Shown here: positions 26,199-34,012 of the stretch, piece after piece
Position numbering within the stretch: the stretch's first letter is position 1
Layout: every line of letters begins with the position of its first letter
Assembly: GCA_021737565.1 (NCBI GenBank)
Contig: JAIPDS010000017.1
Location: forward strand, 1-36,807
Origin: Desulfobacteraceae bacterium
Lineage (GTDB): Bacteria; Desulfobacterota; Desulfobacteria; Desulfobacterales; Desulfosalsimonadaceae
Direction: 5' to 3'
Length of the DNA: 36,807 nt
Translations under genes and position numbers: made by a program
The notes under the pieces: model-generated
Told to the model about the DNA's origin: nothing
Database searches by the model: none
Seen by the model: the letters and a program-made list of their open reading frames with translations, nothing else

Positions 26199-28256
26199 TT
26201 ATGCAATCACACAAAGTATATCACCCTTGGCTACCGAATCGCCTTCAGAGAAATTAATCGACTTTACCGTTCCCGAAACAGGCGTTGTAAGTGAATTTTC
26301 CATCTTCATCGCCTCAAGGATAACTATGGTATCGCCTTCTTCCACTTTGACGCCTTCTTTTTCCTCGTATCTTACGATTATGCCGGGCATGGGCGCCTTT
26401 ATGGGATGACCTTCAACATCTGCCGCAGGCTTCTTAGCTTCTTCTTTAGGGGCTTCCTGCTTCTTTTCGCCAGCTTCTGCCCGGGGCTTGGAAGGTGCTG
26501 GCCTTGCTGCAGGCTCGGTTTTCTGAGCTGCAGGAGCCTCCCGGCGCGGCCCTGAGGGGGTAGCCTGAGCAGGCTGGGCCGCAGGGGCCGCAGCCACAAA
26601 CGGCATGCCCGTGTCCTCGACTGCCACCTCGAATTCCTCTCCGTCCACGTAAACGTTAAACTTACGTACGTTTTCGCCTTCGGGCGGCTCGGCCTTTTTC
26701 TCTATTTTCTCAAGCGCGTCCCTGAGCTCACCTGAACGAACCTTCCTGACAAGCTCTTCTTGCTTTTTGGCCTCCTCCAGGCTCTTGGGCCTAACAGAAT
26801 CCGGCGGTGTCTCAATACCATATTTGTATTTCAGAAATTTCTTTCCGGTTACCGGATACAGGGCGTAAATAAGCACATCATCTATATCGGAGGTAATATC
26901 CTTTACCGCCTCCCTGGCATTTTCAAGCTCGGGCTCCAGGATCTCGGCGGGCCTGCAGTCTATCGGGGTCTCGCCACGCGGATAACCCTTGAGAGCCTTT
27001 TTCTGGACTTCGGGATTAACACCGGCGGGGGTCTTTCCGTACAGCCCGAAGCACAGGTCCTTGACCTGGGATGTAATCATCTTGTAGCTTTCGTTCTCAT
27101 CGTCAAAAAGCACGTTGTTTACGGTCTGAATCCCCACAATCTGGCTGGTGGGGGTAACCAGCGGCACCTGACCCAGATCCTTTCGCACCTTTGGCAGCTC
27201 TCTGTAAACATCGTCAATGCGGTCCAGTGCATCCATTTCCCTAAGTTGATTAACCAGGTTTGAAAGCATGCCCCCCGGTGTCTGGTGCAGAAGCACGTTT
27301 ATATCTATTACCGAAACCTTTGAGTCATCAAGCAGATGTTTATACTTGGGCAGGATGTCTTTTTCAAGCTTTTCATTAATTTTTGCCAGGGACTCGATGT
27401 CAAAGCCTGTATCCCGGTTTGTACCGAGAAGGGACATGACCATCGGCTCTATTGCGGGATGAGATGTGCGATAGGCATAAGAACTCATGCAGGTATCAAT
27501 AATATCGACCCCTGCTTCAACCGCTTTCATGTGAGTAAGCGAAGCCATTCCGGATGTAAAATGGCTGTGAAGGTGGATGGGCACGCTTATGTTTTCCTTA
27601 AGCGCCTTTATGAGAGAAAAAGCATCATAAGGGGCGAGCAGGCCGGCCATGTCTTTTACGCAGACGGTATCGGCTCCCATTTCCTCGAGCTCTTTTGCCT
27701 TGTTGACAAAATAGTCCAGATTATAGACATCTCCGCCCATGCGCGGCTCGGTTAGTGAATAGCAGACACATCCCTGGAAATGCTTTCCGCACTTCTTTAT
27801 CACATCGACAACCGTTTCAAAATTTCTGAAATCGTTTAACGCGTCAAAGGTGCGGAAAATGTCCATGCCGTTCTCGGCAGCCCGCTCCACGAAAACCCTG
27901 GCCACGTCATCGGGATAGTTGCGGTAGCCCACCAGGTTCTGGCCGCGCAAAAGCATGGAAAAAGGGGTCTTTTTAAAATACCGCTTAAGGTCTCTTAACC
28001 GGTCCCAGGGATCTTCGTTTAAAAAACGGTGCATGGTGTCAAACGTGGCCCCGCCCCATACCTCCACGGCCCAGAAGCCTATTTCATCCATCATTTCGGC
28101 CACGGGTATCATGTCCTCTGTTCTTCCGCGGGTGGCAAAAAGGGACTGATGTCCGTCGCGAAGAGTTAAATCTTCGACCTTTAAGGGATTGGCAGCCGCG
28201 GGGCGGTCCTTGTCGTACTTGATTTCGGTCTGTTTGAGTTCATGGTGTTTGCTCAT
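26199..28256 (-). CDS. Carboxyltransferase (5S-like) fused to biotinyl carrier domain, PycB/OadA type
   Basis: This 685-residue protein has an N-terminal HMGL-like carboxyltransferase barrel with TLRDGHQSLFATR near residue 31, VCVKDMAG with the likely carboxylated Lys near 197, HLHSHFTSG and DTCMSSYAYRTSHP. A conserved PYC/OADA domain follows. An Ala/Pro-rich linker (~560-610) leads to a biotinyl domain with EAMKMEN and the biotin site Lys651. It can move CO2 between biotin and pyruvate/oxaloacetate. No biotin carboxylase is adjacent, so pairing with the carboxyltransferase at 28661-30214 suggests a methylmalonyl-CoA:pyruvate transcarboxylase, with pyruvate carboxylase B and oxaloacetate decarboxylase alpha as alternatives. 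Confidence 0.92.
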   Translation of the reverse strand: MSKHHELKQTEIKYDKDRPAAANPLKVEDLTLRDGHQSLFATRGRTEDMIPVAEMMDEIGFWAVEVWGGATFDTMHRFLNEDPWDRLRDLKRYFKKTPFSMLLRGQNLVGYRNYPDDVARVFVERAAENGMDIFRTFDALNDFRNFETVVDVIKKCGKHFQGCVCYSLTEPRMGGDVYNLDYFVNKAKELEEMGADTVCVKDMAGLLAPYDAFSLIKALKENISVPIHLHSHFTSGMASLTHMKAVEAGVDIIDTCMSSYAYRTSHPAIEPMVMSLLGTNRDTGFDIESLAKINEKLEKDILPKYKHLLDDSKVSVIDINVLLHQTPGGMLSNLVNQLREMDALDRIDDVYRELPKVRKDLGQVPLVTPTSQIVGIQTVNNVLFDDENESYKMITSQVKDLCFGLYGKTPAGVNPEVQKKALKGYPRGETPIDCRPAEILEPELENAREAVKDITSDIDDVLIYALYPVTGKKFLKYKYGIETPPDSVRPKSLEEAKKQEELVRKVRSGELRDALEKIEKKAEPPEGENVRKFNVYVDGEEFEVAVEDTGMPFVAAAPAAQPAQATPSGPRREAPAAQKTEPAARPAPSKPRAEAGEKKQEAPKEEAKKPAADVEGHPIKAPMPGIIVRYEEKEGVKVEEGDTIVILEAMKMENSLTTPVSGTVKSINFSEGDSVAKGDILCVIA

Positions 28257-28354
28257 TACCAGGTCTCCTCGCCTTTATTGATTAATCATCTTTTTAGCAT
28301 TCGGGGGTTATAATTGTTTCGTTACATTTTGCGGACTAATCAGAACCTGACGGT

Positions 28355-28576
28355 TTAATGAAAAGCCTTCATCTGAACCATTACGCGCATCTGCATCTGC
28401 TCCTGCCTGCCGCTTAAGGACCAGGGGCCCGGACCCGGGGGCGCGGCTGCGGCCGCCCGGGGTGCTTCGGCACCTGCCTCTTCTATCCCTTGTGCCGCCT
28501 GTGCCGCCAATGCCTCCTTTTCGCACGACAGATAATACATAACAGCGGCAACTGCCGCCTGTTTTTTCTTTTCCAT
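28355..28576 (-). CDS. Small accessory protein of acyl-CoA carboxylase / transcarboxylase
   Basis: This 73-residue protein lies between the two carboxyltransferase genes. The N-terminal helix is MEKKKQAAVAAVMYYLSCE. An Ala/Pro/Gly-rich linker follows, and the C-terminal end reads PWSLSGRQEQMQMRVMVQMK. From memory, similar small proteins with a W-x-L-S-GRQ-x-x-MQMR ending occur beside acyl-CoA carboxylase genes in Desulfobacterota and Geobacter relatives, with no established function. They loosely recall OadG or epsilon-type subunits. AGGCGGG lies upstream. Of two adjacent ATGs, the one at 28576 has better spacing, but 28579 is possible. Confidence 0.75.
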   Translation of the reverse strand: MEKKKQAAVAAVMYYLSCEKEALAAQAAQGIEEAGAEAPRAAAAAPPGPGPWSLSGRQEQMQMRVMVQMKAFH

Positions 28577-28660
28577 CATCAACCCGCCTTTTATAGTTAT
28601 TCGAATCTCAAACTTGTTGTAATTTCAACGCCAAGGTCTTGCTGCTTTATCTTAAATACC

Positions 28661-30214
28661 TTAAGCCGGAATATTACCGTGCTTCTTGGGCGGCAGGCTC
28701 TGGCGCTTGGTGCTCAGAATTTCCAGTGCCTCGATGAGCCTGGGCCGGGTCTGGCTGGGCACAATAACATCGTCTATATAACCGCGGTTTGCAGCCACGT
28801 AAGGATTGGAAAAAAGCCGCCTGTATTCCTCTATCTTTTCCTTGCGGGTGGCCGCAGGGTCGTCTGACTCCTCAATGGTTTTCCGGTGGATTATATTTGC
28901 CGCCCCTTCGGCGCCCATGACGGCTATCTCGGCTGTTGGCCATGCAAAGGCCATATCAGCGCCCAGGTGCTTGGAGGACATTGCAATATAGGCCCCGCCG
29001 TAATCCTTGCGCAAAATCACAAGCAGCTTGGGCACCGTGGCCTCGGAATAACACCAAAGAAGTTTTGCGCCGTGGCGGATAATTCCGCCGTGTTCCTGGT
29101 CGCTTCCCGGCATGTAGCCAGGCACATCGGCCAGGGTCAGAAGAGGAATATTAAATGCATCACAAAACCTTATAAACCTTGTGGCCTTGTCTGATGCGTT
29201 AATATCCAGACATCCTGCAAGAAACTTGGGCTGATTGGCTATAATCCCTATGGTGCGGCCGTTTAGCCGGGCAAAACCGACGACGATATTTTTTGCGTAA
29301 TGCTCGTGGGGCTCGAAAAACTCTCCGTTATCAACAATTCCGGAAATAACCTCCTTTACATCATAGGACCGGTTGGGATCATCGGGCACGATTGTGTCAA
29401 GCAGCTGCTCGCACCTTTGAGGATCGTCTCCCGTGGCTTCCACCGGTGGATCTTCCAGATTGTTTGACGGCAGAAAAGAGAGCATGTGTCTTATGCGCTC
29501 TATTGCCTCTTCATCAGAGTCGCATGCAAAATGGGCCACCCCGCTTTTTTCATTATGAGTGGTGGCGCCTCCCAGCTCCTCAAAGCTGATATCCTCGCCT
29601 GTCACGCTTTTTATGACCTGGGGACCGGTGATAAACATATGACTGGTCTTTTTTACCATAAATACCCAGTCGGTCATTGCAGGCGAGTAAACCGCACCGC
29701 CGGCAGTAGGCCCCATTACGGCGGAAATTTGTGGAATTACCCCGGAGGCGACAGAATTTCTGTAAAAAATTTCACCGTAGCCGCGAAGCGCATCCACTCC
29801 TTCCTGAATACGGGCCCCGCCTGAATCGTTAAAACCCACCACCGGGGTTCCGGCCTTCATGGCAAGGTCCATTACCTTGCAGATCTTTGAAGCATGCATC
29901 TCCCCCAGGGTCCCGGCCCTGGCTGTAAAATCCTGGGCAAAAGCAAACACCGGACGGCCGTTAACCCGGCCGTGGCCCGTAACCACGCCATCGGACGGGA
30001 TATCGGTCTTATCCATGCCGAAATTCACGCACCTGTGCTTGACAAAAATATCAATCTCCCTGAAAGTCTCCTTGTCAAAAAGATGCTCCAGTCTTTCGCG
30101 TGCGGTGAGCTTTCCTTTTTCTTTCTGTTTTTCTACAGCCTTTGCTCCTCCCATTTTCCTCATTCGGGCCTTTTTTTCAAGAAGCTCCTTTATCTTCTCA
30201 GAAACGCCGCTCAT
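28661..30214 (-). CDS. Acyl-CoA carboxylase carboxyltransferase subunit (12S / MmdA / PccB type)
   Basis: This 517-residue crotonase-fold carboxyltransferase acts on propionyl-CoA/methylmalonyl-CoA. Diagnostic parts are GGARIQEGVDALRGYGEIF, GPTAGGAVYSPAMTDWVFM and DVPGYMPGSDQEHGGIIRHGAKLL. Its length matches the 12S subunit of transcarboxylase, MmdA and PccB, which cannot be separated by sequence alone. It starts 2 bases after meaB. A biotin carrier domain is supplied by the gene two positions downstream. The absence of a biotin carboxylase nearby favours a transcarboxylase or sodium-pump type role over ATP-dependent propionyl-CoA carboxylase. Confidence 0.94.
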   Translation of the reverse strand: MSGVSEKIKELLEKKARMRKMGGAKAVEKQKEKGKLTARERLEHLFDKETFREIDIFVKHRCVNFGMDKTDIPSDGVVTGHGRVNGRPVFAFAQDFTARAGTLGEMHASKICKVMDLAMKAGTPVVGFNDSGGARIQEGVDALRGYGEIFYRNSVASGVIPQISAVMGPTAGGAVYSPAMTDWVFMVKKTSHMFITGPQVIKSVTGEDISFEELGGATTHNEKSGVAHFACDSDEEAIERIRHMLSFLPSNNLEDPPVEATGDDPQRCEQLLDTIVPDDPNRSYDVKEVISGIVDNGEFFEPHEHYAKNIVVGFARLNGRTIGIIANQPKFLAGCLDINASDKATRFIRFCDAFNIPLLTLADVPGYMPGSDQEHGGIIRHGAKLLWCYSEATVPKLLVILRKDYGGAYIAMSSKHLGADMAFAWPTAEIAVMGAEGAANIIHRKTIEESDDPAATRKEKIEEYRRLFSNPYVAANRGYIDDVIVPSQTRPRLIEALEILSTKRQSLPPKKHGNIPA

Positions 30215-30216
30215 TT

Positions 30217-31209
30217 TTATTCCCTTTCGTATTTATCCGTGACCAGTCGCAAAAGCCGCCTTGCAGCAGCCATGGCTGTCGTCTCACCCTTTTCCAGGCG
30301 CTGTTCAAGTTCGGGTATAAGCCTTTTTATTTCTGAAAGACCGTAGAACCAATCCTTTAACCCTTCTTCCACCAGAAATTCAAACCACTGCCTGGCCTGT
30401 TCTTTGCGTTTGCGGGCAAGCTCTCCCGAGTCTTCCATTTTTCTGCGGTGTTTAAGAACCGCATCCCATATTTCATCTATTCCGCTCGTCTCCAGGGCGC
30501 TGCATGTAAGAACCGGCGGACGCCACAACTCTGATCCCGCCCCCATTAAATGAAGTGCGTTTTCATAATCCTTTCTCGCTTTTTCCGCCATTTCAACATT
30601 ATTACCGTCTGCCTTGTTCACCGCAACAGCGTCTGCCAGCTCTATTATACCCCGCTTTATCCCCTGCAGTTCATCGCCTGCTCCCGCAAGCAAAAGAACC
30701 AGGAAAAAATCAACCATGGAGGCCACTGCAAACTCGGACTGACCTACCCCCATGGTTTCTACCATTACAACGTCATAACCGGCGGCTTCGAGTACAAATA
30801 TTGTCTCCCTGGTCTTTCTGGCCACCCCGCCCGGAGTGCCTCCGGAAGGAGACGGGCGGATAAAAGCGCTTTTATTTGCCGCCAGTTTTTCCATCCTGGT
30901 CTTATCTCCCATGATGCTGCCGCCGCTTCTGACGCTGCTAGGATCAACTGCCAGGATGGCCACCCTGTGGCCTTTCTCAATAAGCCTTATACCCAGGCTT
31001 TCTATAAAGGTGCTTTTGCCTACGCCTGGCACTCCGGTTATGCCCAGCCTGATGGAATTTCCCGTATATGGCAGAAGAGCGTCTAACACCTCATGTGTTA
31101 GGGACTGATGATCCTGCAGGGCGCTTTCAATCAATGTTATGGTCTTTGAAACCGCCTTGCGATCCCCGGCGCGAACGCCTTCTATATAGTATCCTGCATC
31201 CTCAGGCAT
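30217..31209 (-). CDS. meaB: Methylmalonyl-CoA mutase-associated GTPase MeaB
   Basis: MeaB is a G3E-family GTPase chaperone that protects and reloads B12 in methylmalonyl-CoA mutase. The P-loop [29 protein letters not shown], the ETMGVGQSE region and the NKADG base-recognition motif are all present. The length is about 330 residues. The ATG at 31209 overlaps the mutase stop. A TTG three codons upstream at 31218 is also possible, and neither has a strong ribosome-binding site. Overlap with the mutase gene supports coupled expression of chaperone and client. Confidence 0.95.
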   Translation of the reverse strand: MPEDAGYYIEGVRAGDRKAVSKTITLIESALQDHQSLTHEVLDALLPYTGNSIRLGITGVPGVGKSTFIESLGIRLIEKGHRVAILAVDPSSVRSGGSIMGDKTRMEKLAANKSAFIRPSPSGGTPGGVARKTRETIFVLEAAGYDVVMVETMGVGQSEFAVASMVDFFLVLLLAGAGDELQGIKRGIIELADAVAVNKADGNNVEMAEKARKDYENALHLMGAGSELWRPPVLTCSALETSGIDEIWDAVLKHRRKMEDSGELARKRKEQARQWFEFLVEEGLKDWFYGLSEIKRLIPELEQRLEKGETTAMAAARRLLRLVTDKYERE

Positions 31210-33331
31210 TCTCTTCAAGGGCGTTTAACACCTGGTTTGCTGAATCAGTCACCATGGAGCCGGGGCCGAACACTTTAGCCACCCCGGCATTATAAAGAAA
31301 ATCATAATCACCGGGCGGTATTATGCCGCCCACCACCACCAGGACATCCTCTCCGCCCTGCTTTTTTAACTCCTCTATCATTTGCGGAACCAGTATCTTA
31401 TGTGCTCCTGCCAGGCTGGAGACCCCCAACACGTGGGCGTCGTTTTCCACGGCCATTTTTGCCGCTTCCACAGGTGTCTGAAACATCGGACTTAAATCCA
31501 CATCAAAGCCAAGATCCGCATACGCCGTGGCAACTACTTTCACGCCGCGGTCATGGCCGTCCTGTCCCATCTTGACAAGCAGAATTCTCGGCCTGCGACC
31601 GTTGTTTTGAGCAAATTCATCCACCCTTTTGCGGATGGAGGCAATAATTTTGTCATCCTGGTACTCTCCCGCATAAACCCCGGAAATACACTGGGTGGTG
31701 GCCACATACCTGCCGAAAACCTTTTCCATGGCCTCTGTCACCTCGCCCACCGTGGCCCTGGCCCTTATGGCAGGGATGCAGGCTGCAAGAAGATTTCCCC
31801 CGGATTCGGCACAGTTTGTGACAACCTCAAGGGTTCGGCGGACCTCATCTTCGTCGCGCTCCTTTTTTACACGGTTTAAACGGCTTATCTGCTCGTCGCG
31901 CACCGATTCGGAAATTTCCCGCACATCAACTTCGGTTTCCTCTTCAACCTGGTATTTGTTAACACCTATGATAACGTCCTTTCCCTGGTCGATTCTCGCC
32001 TGGCGGCGGGCTGCGGCCTCTTCTATTCTCATCTTGGGCATGCCCTCGACAATGGCTTTTGCCATTCCGCCCATCTCCTCGACTTCATCTATGACCGAAC
32101 GGGCCTGCCTGGCAATCTGGTCGGTAAGATGTTCCAGGTAATAGGATCCGCCCAGGGGATCAACCGTGTTGGTAACCTTTGACTCCTGCTGTATTATAAG
32201 CTGGGTGTTTCTTGCAATCCTGGCCGAAAGATCGGTGGGCAGGCTTACTGCCTCGTCAAATGCGTTGGTGTGAAGCGACTGGGTGCCGCCCAAAACCGCG
32301 GCCAAAGCCTCCAGGGTTGTTCTTATGATGTTGTTGTAAGGATCCTGCCGGGTAAGACTCCATCCAGAGGTCTGCACATGGGTGCGAAGCATCATGGAAC
32401 GAGGATCCTTTGGATTAAACTGCTTCATCAAATCCGCCCATAAAAAGCGTGCTGCCCTCAGCATGGCAATTTCCATGAAAAAGTTCATGCCCACGCCGAA
32501 GAAAAAAGACAGCCGGGGGGCGAATGCGTCAATGTCAAGGCCGGCACCCAGGGCGGCCCTTACGTATTCAAGCCCGTCTGCCAGGGTAAAGGCGGTCTGG
32601 AGCACGGAATCAGCACCGGCCTCCATCATGTGATAGCCGCTTATGCTCACAGTGTTGAATTTCGGCATGTGCTCAGAGCAGTAGCCTATAATATCGGCTA
32701 CAATCCGCATTGAAGGTTCAGGGGGATAAATATAGGTATTGCGGGTAAGATATTCTTTTAAAATATCGTTCTGAATGGTGCCTGCAAGCTTTTCCTGAGA
32801 GACTCCCTGTTCTTCTGCCGCTACAATATAGGCTGCCATGACCGGCAGGACCGCGCCGTTCATTGTCATAGACACTGTCATCTTGTCAAGCGGGATCCCA
32901 TCAAACAGGATCTTCATGTCTTCTATGGTGTCCACCGGGACGCCCGCTTTTCCTACATCGCCTGTCACCCTGGGATGGTCCGAGTCAAATCCCCGGTGGG
33001 TGGCAAGATCAAAAGCCACGGAAAGCCCCATCTGGCCTGCCGCAAGATTCCGCTTGTAAAACTCGTTTGATTCCCTGGCGGTTGAAAAACCGGCATACTG
33101 CCTGATCGTCCAGGGCCGCACCGTATACATGGTCGCCCTGGGACCGCGGACAAATGGTTCAATCCCCGGCAGGGTGTTGACAAAACCGATTTCTTCTATG
33201 TCCTCGGCGATATAAAGAGGATTGATTGTTATGCCTTCAGGGGTATTTGTTTCAAGGGATTCCAGCGGTTTTCCCTTAAGCTCTTTTTCAGCGATTTCGA
33301 TCCATTTCTTTTTTTCAGGATGTTCGGCCAT
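31202..33331 (-). CDS. mcm: Methylmalonyl-CoA mutase, single-chain catalytic protein
   Basis: This ~709-residue B12 enzyme interconverts (R)-methylmalonyl-CoA and succinyl-CoA. The N-terminal TIM barrel has [24 protein letters not shown], typical of methylmalonyl-CoA specificity. The C-terminal cobalamin domain carries GQDGHDRG with the cobalt-ligand His near residue 593, followed by PGDYDFL and [10 protein letters not shown]. Both domains are in one chain, like the large subunit of other mutases, and no small subunit is nearby. The ATG at 33331 has AAGGG about 9 bases upstream; the ATG at 33340 sits too close to it. The stop overlaps meaB. Confidence 0.96.
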   Translation of the reverse strand: MAEHPEKKKWIEIAEKELKGKPLESLETNTPEGITINPLYIAEDIEEIGFVNTLPGIEPFVRGPRATMYTVRPWTIRQYAGFSTARESNEFYKRNLAAGQMGLSVAFDLATHRGFDSDHPRVTGDVGKAGVPVDTIEDMKILFDGIPLDKMTVSMTMNGAVLPVMAAYIVAAEEQGVSQEKLAGTIQNDILKEYLTRNTYIYPPEPSMRIVADIIGYCSEHMPKFNTVSISGYHMMEAGADSVLQTAFTLADGLEYVRAALGAGLDIDAFAPRLSFFFGVGMNFFMEIAMLRAARFLWADLMKQFNPKDPRSMMLRTHVQTSGWSLTRQDPYNNIIRTTLEALAAVLGGTQSLHTNAFDEAVSLPTDLSARIARNTQLIIQQESKVTNTVDPLGGSYYLEHLTDQIARQARSVIDEVEEMGGMAKAIVEGMPKMRIEEAAARRQARIDQGKDVIIGVNKYQVEEETEVDVREISESVRDEQISRLNRVKKERDEDEVRRTLEVVTNCAESGGNLLAACIPAIRARATVGEVTEAMEKVFGRYVATTQCISGVYAGEYQDDKIIASIRKRVDEFAQNNGRRPRILLVKMGQDGHDRGVKVVATAYADLGFDVDLSPMFQTPVEAAKMAVENDAHVLGVSSLAGAHKILVPQMIEELKKQGGEDVLVVVGGIIPPGDYDFLYNAGVAKVFGPGSMVTDSANQVLNALEENA

Positions 33332-33395
33332 TTTGCGCATCCCTTTTTGTTTCTGGTTTCGATGTATTGATCCCGGATCTCATATATCTCTGATA

Positions 33396-33797
33396 TTATC
33401 GTTCACAAAGCTCCACCAGGATTCCTCCTGTGGCCTTTGGATGAATAAATGCAATCCTGGCTCCGCCCGCTCCTATACGGGGGGTCTCGTCTATGAGCCT
33501 TACACCCTTATCCTTTAATTCAGCCAGGGCGCCTTCCAGATTCTCCACCCGAAAGGCAATATGATGTACCCCCTGACCCCTTTTTTCAATAAATTTTGAA
33601 ACCGGCCCGTCTTGATCGGTGGATTCAAGCAGTTCCACCTCGCTTTTGTCAACCGGGAAAAACGCGGTTTTTACCTTCTGCTCCTCCACTGTTTCCTCGC
33701 CGTCATAGGGCAGGCCCAGTATATCGGACCAGAAGGATTTGCTTGCCTGGTTGCTTTTTACAGCTATACCGATATGATCTATGTGGAGAATTTTCAT
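33396..33797 (-). CDS. mce: Methylmalonyl-CoA epimerase
   Basis: This 133-residue VOC-fold enzyme converts (S)- to (R)-methylmalonyl-CoA. It begins KILHIDHIGIAVKS with a metal-ligand His. VHHIAFRVEN in the middle and a C-terminal IAFIHPKATGGILVELCE supply the other histidine and glutamate ligands. GAGG precedes the start. It is the first gene of the metabolic island, just downstream of a well-formed promoter and a palindrome. Confidence 0.95.
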   Translation of the reverse strand: MKILHIDHIGIAVKSNQASKSFWSDILGLPYDGEETVEEQKVKTAFFPVDKSEVELLESTDQDGPVSKFIEKRGQGVHHIAFRVENLEGALAELKDKGVRLIDETPRIGAGGARIAFIHPKATGGILVELCER

Positions 33798-33893
33798 TAT
33801 CCGTGCCTCGCCGTGCTGTATGATATTTGGATTTGTTGAAAACGGATGGTTTCTAGATCAAGTTTCATGTTACTGGCCATTGTGCAACTATGT

Positions 33894-33912
33894 ATGTAAG
33901 TGTTACTTACAT
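33894..33912. promoter_or_regulatory. Putative operator: perfect 8-3-8 palindrome
   Basis: ATGTAAGT-GTT-ACTTACAT is an exact inverted repeat 97 bases upstream of mce. It covers the expected transcription start of the minus-strand promoter at 33918-33944, the classic position for a repressor. Palindromes of this size suit TetR-type or GntR-type dimers, but no regulator gene is in the window, so the binding protein is unknown. Confidence 0.6.
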
Positions 33913-33917
33913 TTTCT

Positions 33918-33944
33918 ATAATACTATCCATCCGGTGCTGTCAA
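33918..33944 (-). promoter_or_regulatory. Predicted sigma-70 promoter of the propionate island
   Basis: On the minus strand a perfect TTGACA (33939-33944) is followed by TATTAT at 33918-33923 with 15 bases between, or ATTATA at 33917-33922 with 16. The predicted start falls inside the palindrome at 33894-33912. It faces mce and the ten genes behind it. Confidence 0.6.
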
Positions 33945-34012
33945 GCATAATCCGAACAAACTTTGCTCAAACTTCCCTCTTTTAGCAGGCCCTAAACTGT
34001 CGTATCCTCCGG

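Noticed and set aside
28308-28526. Alternative frame over the small carboxyltransferase accessory gene
   Set aside because: The frame at 28355-28576 has a ribosome-binding site, a family-like tail and the right operon spacing. The other is a Gly/Arg-rich shadow.
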